A stretch of 64,000 bases of DNA from Glycomyces paridis (GTDB lineage: Bacteria > Actinomycetota > Actinomycetes > Mycobacteriales > Micromonosporaceae), in NCBI RefSeq assembly GCF_004912155.1, contig NZ_STGX01000019.1, forward strand, positions 23,006-87,005, written 5' to 3'. Shown here one piece after another: positions 17,266 through 24,955 of the stretch (position 1 is its first letter; each line of letters starts with the position of its first letter). Made by a program: the position numbers and the translations under genes. Below the pieces are notes generated by a model. That model worked only from the letters and a program-made list of their open reading frames with translations, was not told the origin of the DNA and made no database searches.

Positions 17266-18620
17266 ACCTCGCCGACCTCCTCGCCGAACTGGCACCCCTC
17301 GTCGCCGCGGCGGCCGCGGCGCTCGTGGGCATCGTCCTCGCCTGGGTCGGCGCGGCAAAGCGCAAGCAGGGCCTGCTCGTCGGCGGGACGCTCCTGCTGT
17401 TCGCCGGCGGGGCTACCGTGCTCGCCTGGGCGATCATCGAAGGCGCCGGCGGCGAGGCGGCCGCCGTGGGCCTCGCGGCGGCGCTGCTGCCCGCGCCGAT
17501 CCTCATCGGCGCGTTCGTGTGGCTGGGCCGCTACCGGCGCCGCCCGTGGCTGGTCCTGGCGTTCTGCCTCGGCTGGGGCGCGTGCGTCGCCACCGCGATC
17601 GCCTTGGGCGTCAACACCGGTGCCGCGTACCTCCTGCACAGGAACGACCTCAACCCGGACCTGGCGGCCGTCGTCTCGGCGCCGGTCATCGAGGAGATCG
17701 GCAAGCTCCTCGGCCCGCTCCTGGTGTACTGGTTCGCGCGCCGCCACCTCACCGGCACCCTCGACGCGCTCGTCTACTGCGGACTGTCCGGCGCCGGGTT
17801 CGCCATCGCCGAGAACGTCCTCTACGCCTCCGGCGCCTACGTCTACGGCGCCGAGTCCCTCGACGCCGCCGCCGGGATCGCCCAGGTGACCCTCCTGGTC
17901 ATCATGCGCGGCCTCGCCACCATGTTCGCCCACCCGCTCATGACCGGCCTCTCGGCGATCGGCCTGGGCAAGGCCGCCCGCAAGCCCGGACGCAAGGGCC
18001 TCCAGACCGTGTGGATCATCGGGATGCTCCTGTGCGGCATGGGACTGCACGCCCTGTGGAACGGCGCCTCCGTCCTCGGCGTCGCCCTGGAGATGCCCGC
18101 GCTGTGGTTCGCGCTCTACCCGGCGTTCCTGGCGCCCCTGTTCTTCACGATGGTCGGCGCGGCCCTGTGGCTGCGCGCCGCCGACGCCCGCCGCACCCAG
18201 ACCGTCCTGGCGCCCCTGGTCGGCGCCGCCCAGCTCTCGCCGCCCGAACTCGCCTCCCTCGCGAGCTTCTCGCGCCGCTCCGCCGCCCGCGCCTGGGCCC
18301 GCCGCTTCGCCGGAAAACCCGGCGAGGCCGCCATGAAGGACTTCCAGCGGTCCGCCTCCGCCGTCGCCGAGCAGTACGACCTCGCCTCGATCGGGCGACC
18401 CTGGAGCGAGCAGACCGTCCACGAAGGGGTGGGCCGCATGCACGCCGCCAGGGCCCGCTACGCGGGAGCGGACCCGCGCACGCCCCCCGCGCTGTGGGAC
18501 GGGCGCCGCTATCACGTGACGTTCCCCGACGGGCGGATGCGGCCGGTCGAACCGCCCGCCGCACCGGTCATGCCCTTCCCCGTCGCACCGCCGCCTGCGT
18601 ACCCTGTCCCCTATGCATGA
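17262..18620 (+). CDS. PrsW-family intramembrane metalloprotease
   Basis: A 452-residue polytopic membrane protein with about eight helices over residues 1-310 and a cytosolic, Pro-rich tail. The family motifs are visible: PVIEEIGKLLGP (EExxK), GAGFAIAENVLY, MFAHPLMTG and GMGLHALWNG, the last three supplying the other Glu/His residues thought to bind metal. PrsW in Bacillus cleaves the anti-sigma factor RsiW; many actinobacterial paralogues have unknown targets. It is translationally coupled to the STAS gene (ATGA overlap), which fits a role in anti-sigma control. The C-terminal 140 residues (SFSRRSAARAWARR, then VEPPAAPVMPFP) are an extra soluble extension. Confidence 0.9.
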   Translation: MNLADLLAELAPLVAAAAAALVGIVLAWVGAAKRKQGLLVGGTLLLFAGGATVLAWAIIEGAGGEAAAVGLAAALLPAPILIGAFVWLGRYRRRPWLVLAFCLGWGACVATAIALGVNTGAAYLLHRNDLNPDLAAVVSAPVIEEIGKLLGPLLVYWFARRHLTGTLDALVYCGLSGAGFAIAENVLYASGAYVYGAESLDAAAGIAQVTLLVIMRGLATMFAHPLMTGLSAIGLGKAARKPGRKGLQTVWIIGMLLCGMGLHALWNGASVLGVALEMPALWFALYPAFLAPLFFTMVGAALWLRAADARRTQTVLAPLVGAAQLSPPELASLASFSRRSAARAWARRFAGKPGEAAMKDFQRSASAVAEQYDLASIGRPWSEQTVHEGVGRMHAARARYAGADPRTPPALWDGRRYHVTFPDGRMRPVEPPAAPVMPFPVAPPPAYPVPYA

Positions 18621-19071
18621 GGGACCCATCGGCCCCACCTCCTGGGCCGGACCCGAAGGGCCGCCGCCGCGCGCGCTGCGGCCCCGCTGGAGGGAGCCCC
18701 ACCCCGTCCGCGTCGGCCCCACCGCCGCCGGTTCCGCGCTGTGCGCGCTGTGGGTCCTCATGTGGCTCCTGGCGTACGCCAAGGGCGCCCAGGACGCGTC
18801 CCCGAGCGGGGCGGGCTTCGCCTGGGTGACTTTGGCCGCGAGTACGATCGGAGCAGTCGCCGCGGCCGCGCTCGCGCGCTACGGTGACCGCGGAGCCGCG
18901 GTCGGCGTTGCGGCGGTCGCAGGGACGGCCGCTGGGGTCACGGGGCTCTCGTGCGAGCTGTATCTTTTGCTGACCGGCGATTGGATCCTGTGGTTACATC
19001 GACCGCAGTTCGCCACATCCTTCAGTAGGTCGTATCGAACGGCTGCCCGCTCGGGCCGCCGGTTCCATTGA
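18613..19071 (+). CDS. Small membrane protein of unknown function
   Basis: A 152-residue protein starting 8 nt inside the end of the PrsW gene, so it is coupled to it. Residues 1-37 are Pro/Arg-rich and cytosolic. Three hydrophobic segments follow (about 38-56 AAGSALCALWVLMWLLAYA, 68-88 and 96-120), ending in a basic tail (FSRSYRTAARSGRRFH). No family is recognised. The overlap with prsW suggests a shared membrane function, but nothing in the sequence shows one. Note the drop in GC near its 3' end. Confidence 0.65.
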   Translation: MHEGPIGPTSWAGPEGPPPRALRPRWREPHPVRVGPTAAGSALCALWVLMWLLAYAKGAQDASPSGAGFAWVTLAASTIGAVAAAALARYGDRGAAVGVAAVAGTAAGVTGLSCELYLLLTGDWILWLHRPQFATSFSRSYRTAARSGRRFH

Positions 19072-19092
19072 ATGAGAAGACGGGGACGGATC

Positions 19093-19599
19093 GTGTCGTA
19101 TTTCGCTGTGGCTGTGGGCCGCGAGGGCGACGAATGGGAGGCCGCGGAGGTCGACCTCGACGCTGTTGCCGACGTCGAGGACGCGGCCGAGGTCATGCGT
19201 GAGGCTTTCCCTGACGCCGACCTGACGCTGCTGTTCGTCGACGCCGACGACGAGTACCTGACGGTGATGCGCCTCGACAAGGGCGACGACCTGCGCACGT
19301 TCGGCTCCGACGCCGAATACGCGTCGCAGTCGCGCCTGGGCGAGGCCCTCCTGGGCGACCTCGAACCCGAGGACGCCGAGGAGATCGACTCCGAGGACGA
19401 GGAGTCCATCGCGGCCCGACCGACCGAGCTCGACGCCGAGCCCGTCGGCGAGGCCGACCTCATGCGCGACCTGGGCGTGCCCGGCTCCAACCTGCTCGCC
19501 CTGTGCGCCAAGGAGGGCATGATGCCCTCCGACGTGGTCGCCGCCGTCGCCGCCGCGGTCGGCTTCGCCGAGGCCCTCGAAGACGCCACCGGCGCCTAG
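19093..19599 (+). CDS. tRNA adenosine deaminase-associated protein
   Basis: A 168-residue acidic soluble protein of the actinobacterial family found next to tadA. The GTG at 19093 (MSYFAVAVGREGDEWEAAEV) matches the usual N-terminus and has GGGGACGG upstream; an ATG at 19072 abutting the previous stop would add seven basic residues. The first 85 residues look like one alpha/beta unit (DLTLLFVDADDEYLTVMRLD). A Glu/Asp-rich linker follows, then a helical end (GVPGSNLLALCAKEGMMPSDVVAAVAA). Its biochemical role is unknown; the association with tadA is by gene neighbourhood. Confidence 0.85.
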   Translation: MSYFAVAVGREGDEWEAAEVDLDAVADVEDAAEVMREAFPDADLTLLFVDADDEYLTVMRLDKGDDLRTFGSDAEYASQSRLGEALLGDLEPEDAEEIDSEDEESIAARPTELDAEPVGEADLMRDLGVPGSNLLALCAKEGMMPSDVVAAVAAAVGFAEALEDATGA

Positions 19600-19622
19600 T
19601 CGCCAGGCCCCCTTCCACTCCG

Positions 19623-20183
19623 ATGCAGTCCCGCCGCGAGGTCCACGAACGCTGGATGCGCCGCGCCCTCGACGCGGCGCGCACCCCCGGTGCGGGCCTC
19701 CCGGCGGGTGGGACTCCCCCGAACCGGCCCGGCCGCCCGGCATGCCAGGCCGACACCGCCACGGCGGCACCGAAGGACGCCCCCGCGGCGCCGCGAGCGG
19801 ACCTGCCCGTCGGCGCCGCGGTCTTCGCCCCCGACGGGCGCGAACTCGCGGTGGCCGCCAACGCCAGAGAGGCCCTCGGCGACCCGACCGCGCACGCCGA
19901 GGTCCTCGCCCTCCGCGCGGCCGCGGCGGCGCACGGCGACGGCTGGCGGCTCGAAGGGTGCACCCTCGTGGTCACCTTGGAGCCGTGCACGATGTGCGCC
20001 GGGGCGGCCGTCCTCGCCCGCGTCGGCGCGATCGTCTTCGGCGCCTGGGAACCCAAGACCGGCGCCGTCGGCTCCCTCTGGGACGTCGTGCGCGACCCCC
20101 GGCTCAACCACAACCCCGAGGTCTACGGCGGCGTCCTCGAACCCGAGTCCGCCGCGCTGCTGCGCGCCCACTTCGGCAGGTGA
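19623..20183 (+). CDS. tadA: tRNA-specific adenosine-34 deaminase
   Basis: TadA converts A34 to inosine in the tRNA-Arg anticodon. The product has 186 residues, against about 150-165 usual. Zinc and catalytic residues are present: TAHAEVLAL (His ligand and proton-shuttling Glu) and EPCTMCAGAAV (two Cys ligands). Extra length comes from a Pro/Ala/Gly-rich insert of about 35 residues (residues 17-52) between the first helix (HERWMRRALDAAR) and the ADLPVGAAVFAP strand. The frame and codon use through the insert are normal, so it looks like a surface loop rather than a frameshift. It follows the associated protein by 23 bp. Confidence 0.93.
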   Translation: MQSRREVHERWMRRALDAARTPGAGLPAGGTPPNRPGRPACQADTATAAPKDAPAAPRADLPVGAAVFAPDGRELAVAANAREALGDPTAHAEVLALRAAAAAHGDGWRLEGCTLVVTLEPCTMCAGAAVLARVGAIVFGAWEPKTGAVGSLWDVVRDPRLNHNPEVYGGVLEPESAALLRAHFGR

Positions 20184-20189
20184 GCCGAA

Positions 20190-20216
20190 GGGCGGCATGG
20201 GAAGCCCATGCCGCCC
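20190..20216. terminator. Bidirectional terminator after tadA
   Basis: A perfect 12-bp stem (20190-20201 with 20205-20216) with loop AAG lies between the convergent ends of tadA and the Fe-S oxidoreductase gene. Confidence 0.7.
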
Positions 20217-20232
20217 CGCTTCAACCGGCCCG

Positions 20233-22374
20233 CTACTCGGCGGCGGCCTTCTCGGCCCGCTTCTCCTGGGTCCGCGCCAAGAGCTGGGCGATGTCGACGA
20301 CCTCGACGTCCTCGCGGCCCGCGTCGGCGACGCCGTCGCGGAGCATGGTGGAGCAGAACGGGCAGCCGACCGCCACGGTGCTCGCGCCGGTGGCGACGGC
20401 CTCGTCGGCCCGCTCTCGGTTGACCCGCTTGCCGATCGGCTCCTCCAGCCACATGCGGGCGCCGCCCGCGCCGCAGCAGAAGGACTTCTCGGCGTTGCGC
20501 GGCATCTCGGTGACCTCGGCGAAGGAGCCGAGGAGTTCGCGCGGGGGCGAGAAGACGCGGTTGTGGCGGCCCAGGTAGCACGGGTCGTGGTAGGTGAGCT
20601 TGCCGTCGTGCTCCTCGACGGGCGTGATCTTCCCGGCGTTGACGAGGTCGTTGAGGAGCTCGGTGTGGTGCACGACCTCGTAGTTCCCGCCGAGGTCCTT
20701 GTACTCGTTGCCCACGGTGTTGAGGCAGTGCGGGCAGGTCGCGACGATCTTGACGGCCCCGACCCCGTTGAGCGTCTCCACGTTCTGCTCGGCGAGCATC
20801 TGGAACATGAACTCGTGCCCGATGCGCCGGGCCGAGTCGCCCGTGCAGGTCTCGGCCTCGCCGAGCACCGCGAACTTGACGCCCGCGTCGTGCAGGAGGG
20901 TCGCGACCGCGCGAGAGGTCTTCTGCGCCTTGGGGTCGTAGGCGCCCGCGCAGCCGACCCAGTACAGGTACTCGAACTCGGTCTCCCCGTCGGCCACCGG
21001 CACCTCGAAGTCGAGGCCCTCGGCCCACTTGAGGCGGTGGGCGGGGTTCTCGCCCCAGGGGTTCCCCTTGTTCTCCAGGTTGCGGAGCATCGTCTGGGCC
21101 TCGGCCGGGAAGTCCGACTCGATCATGACCATGTTGCGGCGCAGGTCGATGATGTGGTCCACGTGCTCGATGTCCACCGGGCACTGCTCGACGCAGGCGC
21201 CGCAGGTGGTGCACGCCCACAGGACGTCGGGGTCGATGACCGAGCCGATGATGTTGATCTTCTCGTGCGGGTCGGCCCCGCCGCGCTCCTTCGCGAGCGC
21301 CGCGGCCTTGAGGTAAGGCGCCTGCTCGTACAGGTGGTCGCGCAGGTCGGTCACGAGCTTCTTGGGGGACAGGGGCTTGCCGGTGTTCCAGGCCGGGCAC
21401 TGCGACTGGCAGCGGCCGCACTCGGTGCACGTGGAGAAGTCGAGCAGGCCCTTCCACGAGAAGTCGGCGATGGTCGCGACGCCGAACGGCTCGGTCTCGG
21501 GGTCGGCCTTCTCGAAGTCGGCCGGCTCGCCGCCGATGAGCATGGGCTTGGCCGCGCCGAGCGAGACCGCGCCGTCGGCGTTGCGCTTGAAGTACAGGTT
21601 GAAGAACGCGGTGACGCGGTGCCAGCCGATGCCCATCGACGGGATGAGCGCCAGCATGAGGAAGAACGTCCAGGAGACGAGGATGTCGAGGCCCGCGGCG
21701 AGCGTGATCGCGGTGTGCAGCGCCTCCTCGGAGGCCCCGTCCAGGCCGTTCGCGAACAGGGACGAGACCGGCGAGGTCCACTCGTCGACCTCCCCGAGCG
21801 AGACCTTGAAGACCCGGACGGCCATGTGGGAGAGGACGATCGTGAAGATCGTCGCCTCGATGTAGAACGCCATCCACTGCCGCGAGCCCTCGAAGCGCGA
21901 GGACGAGCGCCGCTGCCCGGCCTCGGAGGCGGTGCCCTGCGGCGGCACGCGGTGCGACCGCGGCTGACGGGCCGTCCTGATCCCGAAGAGGGTGAGGATG
22001 GCGATGCCCGTGAGCACCGTGAGGAGCTCGGAGACCAGCAGCCAGGGCCCCCAGTGCCCGACGATCGGCAGGCTCAGGGAGGGGTCGATCACCTCCCAAT
22101 AGGACTGCGCGAGGGCGGGGAACAGCAGGAAGAAACCGAAGAACACCGCCCAGTGCGCGAGGCCGACCCAGGTCCACTGGAGCATCCTGGTGTGGCCCAA
22201 GGACTCCCGCAGCATGGTCTTGATCCGCTGCCCCCGGTCGCCCTTGCGCGTGCTGTCGGGCGCGCCGAGCCGGATCAGGTCGAGCATGCCGAGACCGGCG
22301 CGGACGAACAGCCCGATCGCGAACGCGGTGTACGCGAAGGCGATCGTGGCCGTGACGATTTGGACGACTCCCAT
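20233..22374 (-). CDS. Membrane-bound (Fe-S)-binding oxidoreductase with CCG (heterodisulfide reductase-type) domains
   Basis: A 713-residue protein starting at the ATG at 22374, preceded by GAGAGG. Residues 1-290 carry five or six membrane helices resembling a nitrate reductase gamma/HdrE cytochrome b subunit. A double 4Fe-4S ferredoxin module follows (CTECGRCQSQCP near 335, CTTCGACVEQCP near 400). Two cysteine-rich CCG domains come last (CTGDSARRIGHEF, CPHCLNTVGNEYKDLGG, DPCYLGRHN, CCGAGGARMW). The order fits membrane Hdr-like or GlpC-like proteins moving electrons between quinone and a soluble partner. It is widespread in actinobacteria, usually alone as here; the substrate is unknown. Confidence 0.88.
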   Translation of the reverse strand: MGVVQIVTATIAFAYTAFAIGLFVRAGLGMLDLIRLGAPDSTRKGDRGQRIKTMLRESLGHTRMLQWTWVGLAHWAVFFGFFLLFPALAQSYWEVIDPSLSLPIVGHWGPWLLVSELLTVLTGIAILTLFGIRTARQPRSHRVPPQGTASEAGQRRSSSRFEGSRQWMAFYIEATIFTIVLSHMAVRVFKVSLGEVDEWTSPVSSLFANGLDGASEEALHTAITLAAGLDILVSWTFFLMLALIPSMGIGWHRVTAFFNLYFKRNADGAVSLGAAKPMLIGGEPADFEKADPETEPFGVATIADFSWKGLLDFSTCTECGRCQSQCPAWNTGKPLSPKKLVTDLRDHLYEQAPYLKAAALAKERGGADPHEKINIIGSVIDPDVLWACTTCGACVEQCPVDIEHVDHIIDLRRNMVMIESDFPAEAQTMLRNLENKGNPWGENPAHRLKWAEGLDFEVPVADGETEFEYLYWVGCAGAYDPKAQKTSRAVATLLHDAGVKFAVLGEAETCTGDSARRIGHEFMFQMLAEQNVETLNGVGAVKIVATCPHCLNTVGNEYKDLGGNYEVVHHTELLNDLVNAGKITPVEEHDGKLTYHDPCYLGRHNRVFSPPRELLGSFAEVTEMPRNAEKSFCCGAGGARMWLEEPIGKRVNRERADEAVATGASTVAVGCPFCSTMLRDGVADAGREDVEVVDIAQLLARTQEKRAEKAAAE

Positions 22375-22596
22375 GGCGACCTCTCGGCAGTGCTGGCTCT
22401 CGGCATTGCTGGCGCACGACGGCGGGATGGCGCCCTCCTGCAACAGTGCGGTGTTCCCGATCACGATACATGTTACTGAGCAGTAGCCATCCTGGCGCAC
22501 CGCCCCTGCGACCCGCCTCACGGCGCCCGCGCCGCCGACCCGGCCCCGCCTTGAGCGAGACGTGCCGCACTTGCCTCGACCTGGCAAACTGGCCTC

Positions 22597-23772
22597 ATGG
22601 ACCCCTACGCCTCCTACAACCCCAATCCGGGCGCCGACCCGAACCAGCCGAACGGCTACCCGCCCGGGCAGCCCCCGGCGTACGGCACGACGCCGGACCC
22701 GTACGGCGCGCCCGACCCGTACGCCTCCCCGACCGGGGGCTACGCCCCGAGCCCGGGGACGAGCCACTCCATCGGCTACCCGCCGCCCGGCCCGCCCGCG
22801 CCCGGGCCCTACCCGGGCGCGCCCGCACCGGGCCCCTACGGCCCCATGCCGCCCCAGTACGGGCCGCCGGTCATGCCGCAGCCGTCCTCGGGCATCCCGG
22901 CCGCCGGCTGGATCGGCATCGCGCTCGGCATCGTCCTGGTGGTCGGGCTGGGGATCGCCGGGGTCGTGTGGGGCCTCGACCGCTCCGACGGCGACACCGG
23001 CGGCACCGGCACTTCAGCGACCGACACCGACGAGGGCGGCACGGGCGCCGACCCCGGCACCGAGCCCACCGAGGCCGCCGTCGCCGATCCGGTCGCCGAC
23101 GCCGCGATCGGCGACTGCTTCTACGACTACGGCGACGAGACCACCCCCGACCTGGAGGCGACCAGCTGCGGGGCAGGGACCTTCGAGGCCATCGACATCG
23201 TCGAGGGCACCTCCGACCTGACCTCCTGCGACGACCTGCCGCTGGCCGACTCCGCAGTCACCTCCACCGCCGCCGACCGCGTGCTGTGCCTGAGCTACAC
23301 CGCGATCGCGGGGGACGACGCCTACCACGCGCAAGTGGACGAGTGCATCTACGGGACCTCCACGCCCGACTCGGCGTGGAACGTCATCGACTGCCAGGAC
23401 GGGGCCTTCAAGGTCATCGAACGGCTCGAGGACGAGTCGAGCACGAGTTCGTGCACCGACTCCACGTACTACATCTACGGCCTGGCGTACACGACGAGCC
23501 AGACCTATCTGGACGTCACGCTGTGCCTGACGATGATCTACCCCGGCGGCGACGCCGGGTACGCCGGTGTCGACGACTGCATGTCGATGAACAGCGACTA
23601 CACGTACTTCGAGTTCGTCTCCGACTGCTCCGACGGGAACGTGTACATCACGGGGCGCTCGAACGAGATCTTCGACGACCCCGAGGGCTGGTGCAACGGC
23701 TGGGGCTGGCATTACCAGGAGATCCCCGACTTCCCGGAGCTGAGCTACACGGTCTGCTGGGGCTGGTTGTAG
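22597..23772 (+). CDS. Pro-rich single-pass membrane protein with Cys-rich extracellular part
   Basis: A 391-residue protein. Residues 1-105 are a low-complexity Pro/Gly/Tyr cytosolic region (repeats of PGQPPAYGTTPDPYG type). One membrane helix lies at about 108-130 (GWIGIALGIVLVVGLGIAGVV). A Thr/Gly/Asp linker leads to an extracellular domain of about 220 residues with some 15 Cys, probably disulfide-bonded. This layout is common in actinobacterial DUF4190/septum-like proteins, but the Cys-rich part matches nothing I recognise. The ATG lies 6 nt after CAAACT, a weak -10, with no ribosome site. Confidence 0.8.
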   Translation: MDPYASYNPNPGADPNQPNGYPPGQPPAYGTTPDPYGAPDPYASPTGGYAPSPGTSHSIGYPPPGPPAPGPYPGAPAPGPYGPMPPQYGPPVMPQPSSGIPAAGWIGIALGIVLVVGLGIAGVVWGLDRSDGDTGGTGTSATDTDEGGTGADPGTEPTEAAVADPVADAAIGDCFYDYGDETTPDLEATSCGAGTFEAIDIVEGTSDLTSCDDLPLADSAVTSTAADRVLCLSYTAIAGDDAYHAQVDECIYGTSTPDSAWNVIDCQDGAFKVIERLEDESSTSSCTDSTYYIYGLAYTTSQTYLDVTLCLTMIYPGGDAGYAGVDDCMSMNSDYTYFEFVSDCSDGNVYITGRSNEIFDDPEGWCNGWGWHYQEIPDFPELSYTVCWGWL

Positions 23773-23785
23773 ACCGGACGGCGAA

Positions 23786-23813
23786 GGGCCCGGCTCCGCG
23801 CGGAGCCGGGCCC
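23786..23813. terminator. Bidirectional terminator between convergent genes
   Basis: A perfect 28-bp palindrome (12-bp stem, CGCG loop) sits between the membrane-protein gene and the convergent LacI-type regulator. Confidence 0.75.
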
Positions 23814-23830
23814 GTCTTCGAAGGGGAACT

Positions 23831-24922
23831 TCAGGCGGATTCGCGGACCACGATCCTGGTGCCCAGGATCGTCACCAGGGGCCCGGCCTCCTCGCCGCGG
23901 ATGCGCCCGCACAGCAGGCGGGCCATCTCGCGGCCCATCGTCTCGGTCGGCTGGTGGACCGTCGTCAGCGGCGGCTCGGCGACCTCGGCCAGCGGCGAGT
24001 CGTCGAAGCCGACCAGGGCCAGGTCCTCGGGGACGCTGATCCCCCGCTCCCGGGCCACGCGGAGCGTCGCGATCGCGAGCGGGTCGGAGTGGCAGAAGAC
24101 CGCGTCGAGCTCGCCGGCGGTGTCGAAGAGGTGCCGGGCGGCCTTGATGCCCGAGGCCTCGTCGAAGCCCTCGGCGACCGACACCAGCGACTCCTCGACC
24201 GGCAGCCGGGAGCCGCGCAGGCCGTCCCGGTAGCCGTTGAGCCGGTCGACGCCCACGGCCATGTCCTGCGGGCCGGCGATGAGGCCGATCCGCTTGTGGC
24301 CGTGCTGCGCCAGGTACTCGACCGCCTGTCGCGCGCCGGAGCGGTTGTCGCAGTCGACGTACGCCACCGGGCGGAAGCCCACCGGCGTGCCGCACAGGAC
24401 GATCGGGATGCCCGCGTCCTCCAGCCGCTCGGGGAGGGGGTCCCCGGAGTGGCTGGAGACCATCATGACGCCGTCGACGTGCTGGCCCATGAGGTAGGAC
24501 TCCAGGTCGGCGCGGTTGCCGTCCCGCGGCGCGAACGTGAGCATGAGCCGCATGTTCTCCTCGGCGAGCTGCTCGGTGATCCCGCGCAGCACGCCGGCGA
24601 AGAACGGCTCCGACCACAGCCACTCCTGGGACTCGGTCACGACCAGCGCGACGGTGTCCGTCCGCTGGGTGACGAGGGTCCTGGCCGCCTGGTTGGGGAC
24701 GTACCCCAGCTCCTTGATGGCGGCCAGGACCGCGGCGCGAGTGTCCTCGGCGACCTTGGGGGAGCCGTTGATGACGCGCGAGACCGTGCCCCGGCCGACG
24801 CCGGCGTGGCGGGCCACGGTGTCGAGCGTCGGCCGTCCGCCGCTGCGTCTGCGTCCGTGGCGCTCACCTTTGCCGGCGGTCGGTGCCGGTTCGTCGGAAA
24901 CCTCGGTTCGGGTCTCGGTCAT
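23831..24922 (-). CDS. LacI-family repressor, CelR/CebR-like (cellobiose-responsive)
   Basis: A 363-residue regulator. After a 30-residue basic N-terminal extension (RHGRRRSGGRPTLD) comes the LacI HTH (TVARHAGVGRGTVSRVINGS). The hinge helix is VPNQAARTLVTQRTD and a type I periplasmic-binding-like effector domain follows. The HTH and hinge closely resemble Streptomyces CebR and Thermobifida CelR, which bind TGGGAGCGCTCCCA and release DNA on cellobiose. Matching operators are found at 30156-30486. It is the last gene of the minus-strand operon, 33 bp after the beta-glucosidase gene, with a GAGG site before its ATG. The assignment rests on family resemblance plus operators and context. Confidence 0.88.
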   Translation of the reverse strand: MTETRTEVSDEPAPTAGKGERHGRRRSGGRPTLDTVARHAGVGRGTVSRVINGSPKVAEDTRAAVLAAIKELGYVPNQAARTLVTQRTDTVALVVTESQEWLWSEPFFAGVLRGITEQLAEENMRLMLTFAPRDGNRADLESYLMGQHVDGVMMVSSHSGDPLPERLEDAGIPIVLCGTPVGFRPVAYVDCDNRSGARQAVEYLAQHGHKRIGLIAGPQDMAVGVDRLNGYRDGLRGSRLPVEESLVSVAEGFDEASGIKAARHLFDTAGELDAVFCHSDPLAIATLRVARERGISVPEDLALVGFDDSPLAEVAEPPLTTVHQPTETMGREMARLLCGRIRGEEAGPLVTILGTRIVVRESA

Positions 24923-24955
24923 CGTGCATCACCTCGGGCAACGTTAGCGGTGGAT

